Positions 34,227-48,527 are shown, numbered from the stretch's first letter. The stretch: 64,000 nt of DNA from Acestrorhynchus altus (GCA_034509495.1 CM067508.1:35401057-35465056), one strand, 5' to 3'. Notes: generated by a model not told the origin, from the letters alone. A program made the numbers and translations.

Positions 34227-34603
34227 TGTCATGAATCAGTGGGAGGGACGGTAATGGTGATTGTTGATGATCAGGTATAATTAGTAAAGTCGAGAACAAT
34301 TTTATGCTGCATCATAAACCTTACCTTTGTTAATATTGGTAGAGTCTAGTGGGAGGAGCTACCAGTATATAGCCTGCTCTGAGGCAGAGAGAGAGGGGAG
34401 TAGAGTAGAGGGAGGCAACTAGTGTGAATGAGTGAAAGGAGAGACTCAGGGAAGGTGACCTGTTTATGACTTTGCAGTCATTGGTCAGAGCCACTGAAGT
34501 TAGTGGTTAGTAAGTGTTTTTCTGCTAATAAATCGGTCAATGGGAATGGACAATTTTCGTCTGGCTGTTTCATTGGTCAGTGCCTCTGACCCCTCGCCCT
34601 ACA
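34227..34603 (+). mobile_element. Possible solo LTR
   Basis: The segment begins TGTCATG and ends CCTACA. It has a TATATA box at 34366-34371 and an AATAAA at 34527-34532 in the order expected of a long terminal repeat. I see no matching target-site duplication and no internal retroelement next to it, so this is a suggestion only. Confidence 0.3.
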
Positions 34604-34739
34604 CTACTCATGAAGTGAGCTACAACTTCCGTAGTTAAAACATCAACTTCATCACAATATGTATCAGTATTTATTTATATGCCTAAGTATGTGTGTGTGT
34701 ATGTTGGACAACTGAAAAGTAAGAACATGAAAAGAACGA

Positions 34740-35815
34740 GTGTGTACAGCACTCAGTATTTAACAGGGTTCTGGATTACTGCAGCAGTGCGGTGTGGCAG
34801 TCAATCAGTCTGTGGCACTGCTCAGATGTTCTGAGAGCCCAGGTTACTCTGATAGCGGCATTCAGCTCTTCTGATTTGTTGGGTCTGGTGTCTCAGATAT
34901 TCCTCTTCACAATACCCCACAGATTTTCTACAGGGTTAAGGTCAGGCGAGTTTGCTGGCCAATTAAGAACAGGGATACCATGATCCTTAACCAGGCACGG
35001 GTAGCTGTGGTACTGTGTGCAGGTGCCAAGTCCTGTTGGACAATGAAATCTGCATCTCCATGAAGTTAGTCAGCAGCAGGAACCATGAAGTGCTCTAAAA
35101 CCTCCTAGTAGACGTCTGCGTTGACCTTGGACCTCAGAAAACACAATGGACCGATACCAGCAGATGACATATCAAACCACCACTGACTGTGGAAACTTTA
35201 CATTGGACCTCAATCAACGTGGAGTCTGTGCCTCTCCTCTCTTCCTCCAGACTCTGGGACCTTGATTCCCAAAGGAAATGCAAAATTTACTTTCTTCAGA
35301 GAACTTCAGCAGCAGTCCAGTCTTTTAACCCAGGGGAGACGCTTCTGATGCTGTCTTATTCAAGAAATATGGAGTGCGACGGCTGAAACCCATGTCTTTA
35401 ATACGTGTGCATTTTTGATGGGTTTTGTTTCACAATCCTCTGCCATGTGTGGTTATCCCCATTGCTTGTACACTTTTCTTCCCCGTCTTTTCCTTCCCTT
35501 CACCTCTCTGTTAATGTGCTTGGACACAGAGCTCTGTGAACAGCCAGCCTCTGTAACAATGACCTTTTGTGTCTTGCCCTCCAAGATGTCAGTGTGTCGT
35601 CTTTGGAGCAGTCTTCCCCGTGGTTGTGTATCTACAGAACAGGACTGAGAGACCGGTAAAGGCCTCTGCAGGTGTTTTGAGTCAGTTAGCTGATTGTGGC
35701 ACCAGGTGTCTTCAGTACTGAACCTTTTCACAATATTCTAATTTTCTGAGACACTGAATTTGGGATTTACATTAGTTGTCTGTTATAATCAACATTAAAA
35801 GTAATTAACATTTGA
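34740..35815 (-). mobile_element. Tc1-like transposon remnant, minus strand
   Basis: Read on the minus strand, 35731-35453 gives the transposase DNA-binding region (EGKTQKVIVTEAGCSQSSVSKH). Further along come SKFCISFGNQGPRVWRK near 35260 and NWPANSPDLNPVENLWGIVK near 34930, the C-terminal DDE signature. The frames change several times. The end at 35720-35815 (cacaatattctaattttctga) is a terminus typical of a fish Tc1-like family. No matching left terminus was found. The element ends about 50 bp before the smc6 promoter region. Confidence 0.82.
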
Positions 35816-35849
35816 AGTGTGTGTGTGTGTGTTTGTGTGTGTGTACGTG

Positions 35850-35968
35850 TACATACCTACACTATGGCGGTAATGCTGCCGCAGTGCTGTAGGGGGCGGT
35901 AAACACAGATCCAGTGTAGCCTCCTTCAGGAGGAGAAGAAGGGAGGACGCGGCGCGGCTTCAGCGGAG
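35850..35968 (+). promoter_or_regulatory. smc6: smc6 promoter-proximal region and non-coding exon 1
   Basis: A GC-rich, TATA-less patch with tatggcggtaa at 35863, a gggggcgg GC-box-like site near 35890 and gacgcggcgcgg near 35946. It ends in a strong donor, gcggag|gtgagt, at 35969. Housekeeping-type initiation is inferred; the exact start site is unknown. Confidence 0.6.
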
Positions 35969-36002
35969 GTGAGTCTCAGACCCAGAACCAGTCCGCTCCC
36001 AG

Positions 36003-38195
36003 AACACTGTACATACTGTAACACTCAAACTATATACACTGTAACACTGTACACTCAAACTATATTCACTCTACAGTCAAACTATATACACTGTAACACT
36101 GTACACTCAAACTATATACACTCTACAGTCAAACTATATACACTGTAACACTGTACACTCAAACTATACACACTCTACACACTGTAACACTCAAACTACA
36201 CACACTGTAACACTCAAACTACACACACTGTAACACTCAAACTATACACACTGTGCACTCAAACTATACACACTGTAACACTCAAACTACACACACTGTA
36301 ACACTCAATCTATACACACTGTAACACTGTGCACTCAAACTATACACACTGTAACACTTCACTCAAAATATACACACTAACACGTCACTCAAAATATACA
36401 CACTATAACACGTCACTCAAAATATACACACTAACACTGTACACTCAGACTATACACACTGTAGGACTGTACACACTAACACTACACTCAAACTATACAC
36501 ACTGTAACACTACACACCAACACTCAAACTGTACACTCAAACTACACACAACTATACATGTTGTAACACTCAAGCTATACACGCTAACACTGTACACTCA
36601 AACTAGACACTATAACACTTCACTCAAAATATACACACTGTAACACTCAAACTATACACACTGTAACACTCAAAATACTCAAACTATACACACTGTAACA
36701 CTCAAAATACTCAAACTATACACACTCAAACTATACACACTAACATTGTACACTCAGATTATACACACTCAAACTATACACACTGTAACACTGTACACTC
36801 AAACTATACACTAACACTGTACACTCAAACTATATACACTCTGCACACTGTACAGTCAAACTATACACACTGTACACTCAAATACACACTGTACACTCAA
36901 ACTATACACACTGTACACTCAAATTATACACACTGTACACTCAAACTATACACACTATAACACTAACACTCAAACTATACACACTGTACACACTGTAACA
37001 CTCAAACTACACACACTGTACACTCAAACTATACACACTAACACTGCACTCAAACTATACACACTGTAATACTGTTCACTCAAACTATACACACTGTAAC
37101 ACTTCACTCAAAATACACACAATATAACACGTCACTCAAAATATACACACTATAACACTCAAACTATACACACTGTGGGACTGTACACACTAACACTACA
37201 CTCAAACTATACACACTGTAACACTCAAAATACTCAAACTATACACACTGTAACACTCAAACTATACACACTAACACTGTACACTCAGATTATACACACT
37301 CAAACTATACATACTGTAACACTGTACACTCAAACTATACACTGTAACACTGTACACTCAAACTATATACACGCTGCACACTGTACAGTCAAACTATACA
37401 CACTGTACACTCAAATACACACTATAACACTCAAACTATACACACTGTAACACTCAAACTATACACACTGTAACACTAACACTCAAACTACACACATTGT
37501 ACACTCAAACTATACACACTGTACGACTCAAACTACACACACTGTAATACTGTGCACTCAAACTATACACACTGTACGACTCAAACTACACACACTGTAA
37601 TACTGTTCACTCAAACTATACACACTGTAACACTTCACTCAAAATATACACACTATAACACGTCACTCAAAATATACACGCTATAACACGTCACTCAAAA
37701 TATACACACTATAACACTCAAACTATACACACTGTGGGACTGTACACACTAACACTACACTCAACCTATACACACTGTAACACTACACACCAATCAAACT
37801 ATACACTCAAACTACACACAAACTATACATGTTGTAACACTCAAGCTATACACGCTAACACTGTACACTCAAACTAGACACACTGCAACACTGTACACTC
37901 AAACTAGACACACTGCAACACTACACTCAAACTAGACACTATAAAACTTCACTCAAAATATATACACTATAACATTTCACTCAAAATATATACACTAACA
38001 TTTCACTCAAAATATACACACTCAAACTATACACACTAACACTGTACACTCAGACTATACACACTGTAGGACTGTACACACTAACACTACACTCAAACTA
38101 TACACACTGTAACACTACACACTAACACTGTACACTCAAACTACACGCAAACTATACACACTAACACTACACTCAAACTATACACGCTGTAACAC
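36003..38195. repeat. Large minisatellite of acactgtaacactcaaactat units, smc6 intron 1
   Basis: About 2.2 kb of head-to-tail, length-variable units built from three words: acactgtaac, actcaaactat and acac. It includes higher-order duplications: the block near 36340-36620 recurs near 37620-37880. Long Thr/Leu/Tyr/His frames over it are artefacts. Confidence 0.95.
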
Positions 38196-38263
38196 TAAAC
38201 TCCTGTTTACAGGATGTGTGTATGTGTACGATTGGTTCTGAAACTAGACAATAATTATCCTGT

Positions 38264-38520
38264 TTACGGTGTGTATACCTGCAATCTAGGCTCCCAGTTT
38301 CTGCTGTAGAAAATGCATCTGTGGCAGAAGCAGCCACCACCATGTTTCACTGTAGGAATGGTGTTGGCTGGGTGATGAACAGTGCCTGGTTTCCTCCAAA
38401 CATGATGCTCCACATTCAGTCCAAATAGATCAAAATTTTCGATTCTTAGAGTCTGAGAGTCCTTTAGGTGTCTTTTCATAAACTCCATGACAGTCCGGCT
38501 GTCAGTATTGATCTGTAACA
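38264..38520 (-). mobile_element. Tc1-like transposase fragment, smc6 intron 1
   Basis: The minus-strand frame contains FDLFGLNVEHHVWRKPG and NTIPTVKHGGG, the central transposase signature between the first two catalytic positions. It is truncated on both sides. Confidence 0.75.
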
Positions 38521-39050
38521 GCAGAAACACTGCAGGTTGTGTATTAATTACAATGTTTCTACGACAGGATCTGAACAAGACCGCACTTTGTAGATTGATG
38601 TCCCTGTTCTCCGGAACGGAACCATTTCCATACAAACGACCCGCTCTCACTGTTTACACCGAAAGTAACCTGCATAATCGGTGCAATATTACAATGCAAA
38701 TTTTTATATCCTTTTTCTATCAAGAACAGCTCATAAAAATGTCATGCTAAATAACTCCCAGACTGGGAAGTTGCCCCATTTATGTGTCCCTTGACATGCT
38801 GATGGGGAGTGAAGTCCACATTTTCTCTGTGCTCCTTCACGTCTTTAAGAACCATCAGAACATTATTGTGTGAGGTGCTGTGCAGATGGCTGTACGGGAC
38901 AGTACAATGCTTCTGTACAGTGACATTAACTGTGACATTAACTGTTACCAGAACCTGAGGATTGTGTGTGACCCTCCCGAGACTGAACACGTCCCGTTGT
39001 GATCAGGGACATGTGTGATGTAATGTTTTCTGAATGTTTTTGTTGTGTAG

Positions 39051-39167
39051 ATGTCTAAGAGGAAGAGCAGCAGCGTGGTGGAAGCTCCACGGAAAAGAGC
39101 GAAGTCGTCTCAGGCGCATCAGTCTGAAGACGAGGGAGAGAGAAGTGAAGACAGCAGTGCGCACAGT
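39051..39167 (+). CDS. smc6: smc6 exon 2 (start codon, N-terminus)
   Basis: The acceptor tgttgtgtag is followed at once by ATG. It encodes 39 residues, MSKRKSSSVVEAPRKRAK then a Ser/Glu-rich tail. The two basic clusters look like a bipartite nuclear localisation signal. The donor gtaatg at 39168 is followed within about 8 bp by a short AC repeat. Confidence 0.85.
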
Positions 39168-41362
39168 GTAATGAACACACACACACACACTCAGAAAGCT
39201 TGTGGTGCACAGAGAAACTCATCACATTACTGACTGCTCAGCGCTGATTTTCCCGAGACTGGAGTCTGACTGTAGCTCTGTCCTGTTGCTTCCTCCCTCA
39301 GAACTCAGGAGAAGTTGGAATTATAGAGAAGATCTTCCTGAAGAACTTTATGTGCCATTCTTTGCTCGGTCCCTTCACGTTTGGCTCAAATGTGAACTTT
39401 GTTGTTGGGAACAATGGAAGTAAGTTATTTCACTGGTTTATGCTGAAATGTGTTTTTAGGGCTGGACAATACGATACGCGGTGTGTTAAAAAAATCTCTG
39501 TCCTTTATTGATAAATACTCGTATTCAGATACAACAATCTCACATGTGTCTCCCTTCTGCATGATGTCCTCTCTGGACTGAAATTTGGTCCATTTCAGGG
39601 GAGTTTTCAGCTTTAGAGAAAAGCGAGAAGTCACACGTAGCCATGTGGGGAGAGTAGGGAGCCCGATGAAGTACAGGTGTGCGTTTGGTCAGGAAACTCT
39701 GTCAGATGTGAAGAATGGGCGGTGTATTTTTGTGATGGAGCTGCCAACTGCCCGCTGTCCACAGGTCCATCCATTTTCAGGTCATTTCCACGTGGGAATC
39801 AGCAAGCTTGACGATGTACTACAGTAGCGTTGTTCTCATTTTTCTGTCATTTTGTCAAAATTGAAAATCGACTGACAGCTTCTACAGACACGAAGAAATT
39901 CAAGCATTTGCTTCGGGATTTCCTACATATCTTTGGTTTATGCACAAGAATTATGGTTGAATATTTTTTTAACACACCTCATATCGCAGATATCGATGTA
40001 TGAAGATATCAAAAGATTGCAAAAGCTTTACGACATGCAATGAAATTCATGCTGTGAAAAAACTTGCACACATATTGAAATTTAATTTTCAATTTTTCTT
40101 TATGCAAACCAAGTCACCTTCATGCCATGAGAAGGCGAGTGGGGCCACAGGGTAGCACAGTAAGGGCGGAGCTGAGAGCAGGGGGCGGAGCTGAGAGCAG
40201 GGGGTGGAGTTGGACCTGTTACACCGCTGAACATTCCTATGAACCAACACGCAAACGACAAATTGCAGACCAGTGTTTGTGTGATGTGTAAAGAGAGAAG
40301 GGTGTTAGAACAACAGCAGACTCACACGTAAACCCTAATTCGGGGCCTGTGTTGCGCCTGACCCAAACTACAGTGTAACCTGGCTGGTTTTGACACTGGC
40401 TGTCGCGTGTCCTGATCGCAGGTCGGCCCTAAACTGTATCCCGTGGTGTGAGGTGTGTCTTCTCTACTCTTCACCTTCGTTCTGCTCCCAGTTCAGTCAT
40501 GTTCAGTGTGTCAGTCTTCTCATGTTTGAATCACAGTTCTGACTCCATGCGTAAACGCCTGTGAGCTCTTAGAGCCCAAGATCTGCCTTTCACACGCAGT
40601 TACGGTGCATCTGGAAAGTGTTCACAGCTCTTCACTGTTTGCAAATTTGATGGGATTCCATTAAACTTTTCTCTCATTTTTAAGATGAAAAGAGTTGTGT
40701 AGTCTGCCGAGACATCTGCTCTTCTGTGTATATACTGAAATAATTTGAATGATCGATGGGCTGCGCAGCCAGGGCCAGACGCGTCGCACCTGACCGTTAT
40801 CTTCTGATGCTTCACGGAGAGATGTTTGAAAGAAGGCCTGTTTGAGATGGTCTGAAGTGCAGAGAGGATGCACTTGCCTCTCACATCCCTAAAGGATTTA
40901 ATTATGAAGCACAGTGTTCTGTTAATCGTCTGATTTACCAAAGAAGGTTTTATGGAGGAATCTTCACTCGCATCATGTGTGAGTTCCGTGCTTGGACACG
41001 AGTCCAGCTGAACAGCTCCACTTGAAGAGGAGGGACAGAGCAGGGTTTGGAACAATCTTACTAGGCTTTGTTGGGGAACCGTGCTTGGACGCGGTACAGA
41101 TTGCCTAGTGTGAGTACGTGTTTAGAACTAATAAACTGTTTACTGTTGCTGTTTTTATGGTAACTGCTGTTCTGTGTTTGTCAGGTGGTAAAAGTGCAAT
41201 TCTGACAGCTCTGATTGTTGGTCTGGGAGGAAAAGCGCAAACCACCAACCGGGGCTCTTCACTCAAAGGCTTTGTTAAAGAAGGCGAGAGGTATCGGCCT
41301 CCATTCTGCTGGACCTCGGTCCTCTTTTACCTTCAGTGCGCTGAAACATTCCGACATTCACG

Positions 41363-41433
<71 letters not shown>

Positions 41434-43493
41434 CTTCGACATTAGCTCTGCAGAAGTCTCAATCACTCTGAGGAACAGAGGCCACGATGCATATAAGCCA
41501 GACGTGTTCGGGCAGTCCATCACCATCGATCTCCGCATCTCCAGTGAAGGCCTGAGAACCTACAAACTTAAAACCAGCACAGGTACACCCTGCAGACACG
41601 TCCTGCTCTAAAACTGTCTAATTTCCTGTGATTTTAATGACCAGTACACTGTCCAGATGTTGCATACAGTGCTGACGCTGATATGCAAATGACTGTGCAA
41701 ATAGGCATGTGCATATCTATTCACCCCCTTTGCTATGAACCCCCTAAACAGTCACATGCTTTAGTGAAATGAAGTCCATCTGCAGTCTGTGTCACCTGAT
41801 CCGTCAGTGTATATACACACCTTTTCTGAAAGGCCCCAGAGGCTGCAACACCATTAAGCAAGAGGCACTAATAACAAACAACATCGTCGAGACAAGGAGG
41901 ACAAGAAGATCTCCAAACAAGCTGGGGACAAAGTTGTTTAGAAGGAACTGTGTAAATGCATTAGAATGGCCGAGTCAAAGTCCAGACTGAGAATCTGTGG
42001 TCAGACTTGAAGATTGCTGCTCACCAGTGGAAACAATCTAACTTGAAGGAGCTGAAGCAGTTTGAGGAACAGGCTGAAATCCCAGTGGCCAGATGTGGCA
42101 GCTCATAGACGTCTCTAAAGACTGTAAATATCATATCAGAAAGCTTATAAAGAAGCCGAGGGCGTCACTTGGGATCCTGTTATGTTGAATTGAAAGTGTT
42201 GAATTATTGGACATTAGATGAGCAGCAGTACGTAGATCTTATAAAAACAGCGGTTTGAGTAAAACGTGTCCGTTTTCCTGTAGGTCAGCTTGTGTCCTCC
42301 AAAAAAGACGAGCTAGTGTCCATTCTCGATCACTTCAGTATTCAGGTAAAGTGGTAGATTGACCTCAGATTTCTGGTGTTGGATGTTTGTGTTTATGCAC
42401 CTTAATCTCATTTCTGTTCTGTTGTTCTTCAGGTGGACAATCCTGTTTCAGTTCTCACGCAAGAAATGAGCAAACACTTTCTCCACTCCAAAGGAGAGGG
42501 AGACAAGTACAGGGTAGGTTTTTGTTCTGTGTGTCTTGGTCAACTTGGTTGTCCGTTAACTTTACTATTGACCGTTTTCCCCAGTAAACGTATTTTTTCA
42601 CACTCATTTTGTAATTCCTCAGATTTTCAGAAGAAGATTAGGAGAACCAACTCAAACAAGTCAGACAAGAAAATGACACTTTCTTATTAATTTGAGGAAT
42701 AGCAATAACTGCAGCCTTGAACACCATTGATCAGTGATCTCCTGATGGTGGACTCATGAACATTAACCTTAGCCAATGTGAGAAAGACCTGTAGTCGATT
42801 AGAAGTTCTCTTGGGTTCCTTTGGGAACTGGTGGACTATTCCACACCATGCTCTTGGTGTGAGCCGTCTGACTGTGGATCGGTGGAGTTCAAACTCTCAG
42901 AACCTAGAGATGGTTCTGAACCTTTTCCAGCCTGATGACCATCAACTCTTCTCTTCAGCTCCTCAGAAATCTCCTTTGGTCCTGATACACTGATCCACAA
43001 ACTTTGATAGAACCCTGTTGTTTAAATAAAACAGGCCACGCCCACTCACCTGTTGTGTCTCATTGATTGAAACACTGCCAAGTTCACCTTCAGATGATCT
43101 GCTGATCCTGAAGGTTCACATACTGTTATAGATATGTAATATAGTATCATTTTCCTCGACTGCTTAATATTTCTGGTCTGATTTGGTTGATTTGGTTCTT
43201 CTCAGCTGTAATAAAATATTAGAAATGGTGTGAAAATCTGATGAGTTCATTAAGAACATTCTAAGGAGTTTATAAAGTTGAGGCCTGAACGATCAGATCT
43301 GACAGATTAGGCTGAGCTGGAGAAACGTTCACACCACGGTTACCTTCAAATGTCAGCTGCTTATCATATGTCCTTACTTTTGTCCTCCTCCAGTTTTTTA
43401 TGAAGGCGACTCAGCTGGAGCAGATGAAAGAAGACTACAACTACATTATGGAAACGAAGACTGTGACCATGAATACAGTGGAGAAACACGAGG

Positions 43494-43583
<90 letters not shown>

Positions 43584-46500
43584 CATTTATTCAGTCACTT
43601 CTCCTACGGCCTCATCTTTGACCCATAAAAGCCCAAATACAGCCTCATCACCACATTCCTGTGAAATCATCTCAACCATTACGTGTTTTATTTCCTTTAA
43701 GGGTCAAAGTACAATAAGATTGTGTTGTATTGTGCCGTTGTTTATGCTCCTCTGTCGACCAGAGGAGGATGATTCCTCTCTTGAGCCTTCAGTAAGACTG
43801 GCCATATGATCCAACGCGGCCGTGATGCTGCCGTCCTTGTACTTTTCATTTGGGATGAGTTTGTTTACAGAAATTTAAAGAAGCTCTTTCCTCCGGTTTA
43901 ATGTCGAGCGCATCTGTGTTTCTCCGATTGAGAGAGGATCACGTTCACAAACACAAACGCCGTGTTTGCTGTTATCTAGGGGTCGACTGATACAGGTTTT
44001 TTTAATTGCTGATGCTGATTTTTAAAGAGCAGGGCAACCGATGGCTGATATTATGCCAATATAATCCTTTTTTTTCTTTGTTTTTTCAACTTAAAAAACT
44101 TAAAAATACAATTCAGTAAAAAAAACAATAATAATATTGAATGAAAGACAGAATTATTAAACTTAATTGAACGTTTATTTAGCTCTTATCTTCTGCACTG
44201 TCTTGGCTGTTTCCACTCTGCAGTACATTTTCATTCAGAAGCTTTTATATAAAGTCTCAGGGCTCATAACAGCATTTCCATGCAGAGAGCAGTGTCTGAC
44301 CGTGTCTCTCAGGAATCCTGTCCAGTCCAAAATGACCAGCACTGTGAACCAGCTGCACCAAGCTGATTGACCAGCATCACCAAGTATGATCACAGTCAAA
44401 GTCACCATCCATTGCGCTTCTCAAGAGCTGACCAGCTCACAGGGTAGCTGACCATCATAGGGTATGTTTTGTCTAGATGACCAGCTTTTCAACCACCTTG
44501 ACCATTAAAGAATCTTAACCAGCTTTAACCATCCAGAACCAGCTGCCAGAACCAAGCTGGTCTTCAGCTGTATTATCAACTACCTGAAGTTACCCAGAAA
44601 TGCCGTCCGTGTCTTCCTCAAAGATTTCCAGCCGGTCAGCATCTATTCGTCCATAATTTTGTCAAATTGAAATGTAGATGGATGAGATCCACATTTCTGG
44701 ATCTTAACTTTGTAAAACGCTGACTTTAGAAACTTCTTCCCTGCTTATTTTACTCTACAGCTCGTGTAAAAATCCACTGTCCTTCAACTGTCCACCAACT
44801 GTCCATCAAATACTAGTGTGAGCGGGTTGTTGTTGTGCTCTAAATGGACGTCCGTCCTGCGACCAATTTTTAGGTCTTTAAAAATTCCCCCAAAATCTGC
44901 AGACGTGAACGTACTTAAACTCGGGAATATAATCAGATACAGGTGTTTACGTTATTATTCTTCTAGATTATTTAAAGGATTAACCACGTCGTTCAATCAC
45001 AGAAACCGTAATCCTGAATGCTCAGTCGGACTAATCTGTGTAAACATAGCCGGTGAGAACCTGCTGTGTGAACTCATAGTAATGATCCACCACCAACATC
45101 TCTCTGTTCCATAAAGGCTCTGCAGGAGGTGCGACAGAAATACAAAGAAAAGGAGGAAAAGTATAAGAATCTGGCCTCGCTTGACGAAATGCTGGAGAAG
45201 CTGGAAAAGTTAAAGCATCAGATGGCCTGGGCACTGGTACGGAGTCTGCACTCGTTCTACATCACGATCATTTGTTTTACTGTTTATTTTTATTCTACAT
45301 GCATTTTATGTCTTAAAATATAACCTGTGACCTCAAGTGCATGAATTGGTGGGCAGAACTGCACTGTGGCGCTCGGTGTTGTTAACAGCGTTCTGATTCT
45401 CACGGTACTGGGCTGAGTGATGCCTTCACACAGTGGTATCAGGTACGTTTTGGTCACATCCAGCTGCCAGATATTCAATACTCATTTCAGGATTTCAACA
45501 CCTTTCAGAGCAGCAGCAACATGCAGTTCGGTCCAACCTGCTCTCAGATTCGCCTCGTCGCTTAATCGGGCTGAAAACTGTACTGAACAAGGTACACGAC
45601 CTCAGTAAACACACAAATATTTCCTTTATAATCGTCAGGTGACGGAAATGGAACAGGAGGTCAAGCAAATGAGGGAGAGGATTGCAGACGAGGAGAAGTC
45701 TACAGTGAAGTTTAATCAGAAGGTGGAGGAGTGGAAGGTACGTTTGTGTCGACTGCACGTTCTGACTGAAAAGCAAGGGTTCAGTCATCAGTCATCAGCT
45801 TTAACAACCAACCGCACACCCACACATTCTGTCTCCACCCAACCCCTAATGCCCCTTCAGGAGAAAGTAGCCGAGGCGGAGCAGAGGTATACGCAGTTTC
45901 ACAACCAGCTGGAGTGCGTCACCGAACGTGTGCAGAAACTGCAGCCCGAGTGTGGTCAACTTCGAAACCAAGCACAAGAGTGCAGCAAAGCCTTCCGCAC
46001 AGCAGAGGTACAGTATGAGCCCAGCGAAATATGACCACGTTCAAAAGAACACTCAGTAATTAGGTGGTGTTAAAAAAATCATTGTAGTACATGGTAGCTC
46101 GGCTGATATTCACTGCACTGGGCCGAGTGATGGAGTGATATCACGTTAGCCGTGTTAGCCGTGCTTGTTAATAGTAATAAATCATTCTTCCCTGGGATGG
46201 TGGAGATCTTCCAGCACCTAGACCAAGACCTACCAGGACCACCTCAAACGTCTGTACTCAACACTCTGTGGCTCCTTCCCACGCACCTCCAGCAGCTGTG
46301 GGATGCTCTGCAGTCAGCATGGCTCCAGATACCAGTCTATCTTCTGTCTGTGCTGCACACAGAGGTTCCTCTGGATGTTAGCAGATTGGTGTGGAGATTT
46401 ACGTGTGTGTGCTTGGTCTGAATTCCCATAATGCTGCTGTTTGGGTTTCTGCTGAGTCATGCTTTGTGTGGCAGGATAAACAGACTGCACGTACGTGTCT

Positions 46501-47266
46501 ACGTAACCCAGAATGCTTTGTGTTTCAGTCTGCCTTTCACAGGCAGAAGACCGCTGTCAGAGACTTGGAGAGGGACAAAGAGCAGCTCACCAAGCGCATC
46601 AGTGAACTGAAATACAGGTATGAGGCCTGAAAGCATGTGTCCCAACCACAGTCTCTGCCGCTCCGTGGCTGACGTGTCCCTTTCTATTCTCAGCATCACT
46701 CAGTCCAGCGCAGCAGACAGTCAGGCCCGCGTGCACGAGATTGGCCGCGTTCAGTCCGAGTTGGAGGCTCTGACTTTCCAGGAGTCCACACTGGCCCAAC
46801 AGATCGATCAGTTTCAGCAGTCCCGTACCAGTACCAAGGACAACCTCGGTCGGATGAGGTCAGTAACACATCTGGTTTAGGATCGTGGGGGATTTTGTGC
46901 ACATGGACGTCAGCAGAACGATGGTGATCTTACCAGTGAACGTATATTTACATCACAATCAGCGATACATACAGTGGACACATCATTTACAGCCCCAATT
47001 CCAGTGAAGTTGAACATCAATTAAAACAGAATACAGTGATTTGCAAATTCTATTTCAACCTGTATTCAATCGAATATATTCAAAGTTGTGTCAACATTGG
47101 TTTGAACTTTAAACATCTTGTCTTTGTAGTGGATTCAATTGAATACAGGTTGAAAAGGATTTACAGTTTACATTGTATTCTGTTTTTAATTCTTCAACTT
47201 CACTGGAATACAATTGTTCAAACCCTCACATTTGTTCTTTGCTTTCTTTCTGTTTCTGTGTGTGTG

Positions 47267-47334
<68 letters not shown>

Positions 47335-48077
47335 TGTGTCTCTCTCTCACCTGAAGGCGAGAGGAACAGGACTTGGTTCGTGCTTTTGAGGCAAAGCAGC
47401 GAGAACTTGCTGCTTTGGAAAGCAGCAGACACAATGGACTCCGTCGTTTTGGAGATCAAATGCCAGCTTTTTTAGCAGCCATAGACGAGGCTCATCGCAG
47501 AGGACAGTTCCGGAAAAAACCCGTCGGACCACTCGGTAATTTTCAGTGAGACGCTAAAGAATCAGACAGCAAACACAAATCAAAAGAGGACTTTAAAACT
47601 CCTGCGTTTCCTTCAGGCTTAACCTTTAAAAACATTTCTGAATCCGTGTTTGGACTAACAAACCAAAAGCTGCTTGAAACTGTTCAAATCAGACCTGAAT
47701 GTCAAAGTTGACTAAATCGCTAAATTTACTTTGTCCTGTATGTCCTTTAATACTGTATTTAAACTGTATATCCTGCTTCCCTACGTCACCAGCAGAACAA
47801 TAACACACTTCTCTAGCCTTCCATTACTCCCAATAATGTGTGCACACAACCAGCATAGAGAATATGAAGACTAAAGTGTCATATTTGTTCCAATAATGCA
47901 GAATATTTAATATCATGATTTTCATGGCAAAATGATCATGTTTTCAGTATTCTTCTTCTCCTTCTTCTTCTCCTAATTCTTCTCCTTTTTCTTCTCCTTC
48001 TCCTTCTTCTTCTCCTAATTCTTCTCCTTCTCCTTCTTCTTCTCCTTCTCCTTCTTCTTATTATTATGCTGGTTATC

Positions 48078-48128
<51 letters not shown>

Positions 48129-48146
48129 ATTATTATACTGGTTATC

Positions 48147-48185
<39 letters not shown>

Positions 48186-48448
48186 CTGTTTATCAGTATT
48201 ATTATTATCATTATTATTATCATTATTATACTGGTTATCAGTATTATTATTATTATTATTATTATTATGCTGGTTATCAATATTATTATTATCATTATTA
48301 TTATCATTATTATACTGGTTATCAGTATTATTATTATTATTATTATTATTATGCTGGTTATCAATATTATTATTATCATTATTATTATCATTATTATACT
48401 GGTTATCAGTATTATTATTATTATTATTATTATTGTATACTGGTTATC

Positions 48449-48481
<33 letters not shown>

Positions 48482-48490
48482 CTGGTTATC

Positions 48491-48527
<37 letters not shown>

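Noticed and set aside
36329..37450. Thr/Leu/His-rich frames of 91-104 codons
   Set aside because: They come from the smc6 intron 1 minisatellite and contain no domain.
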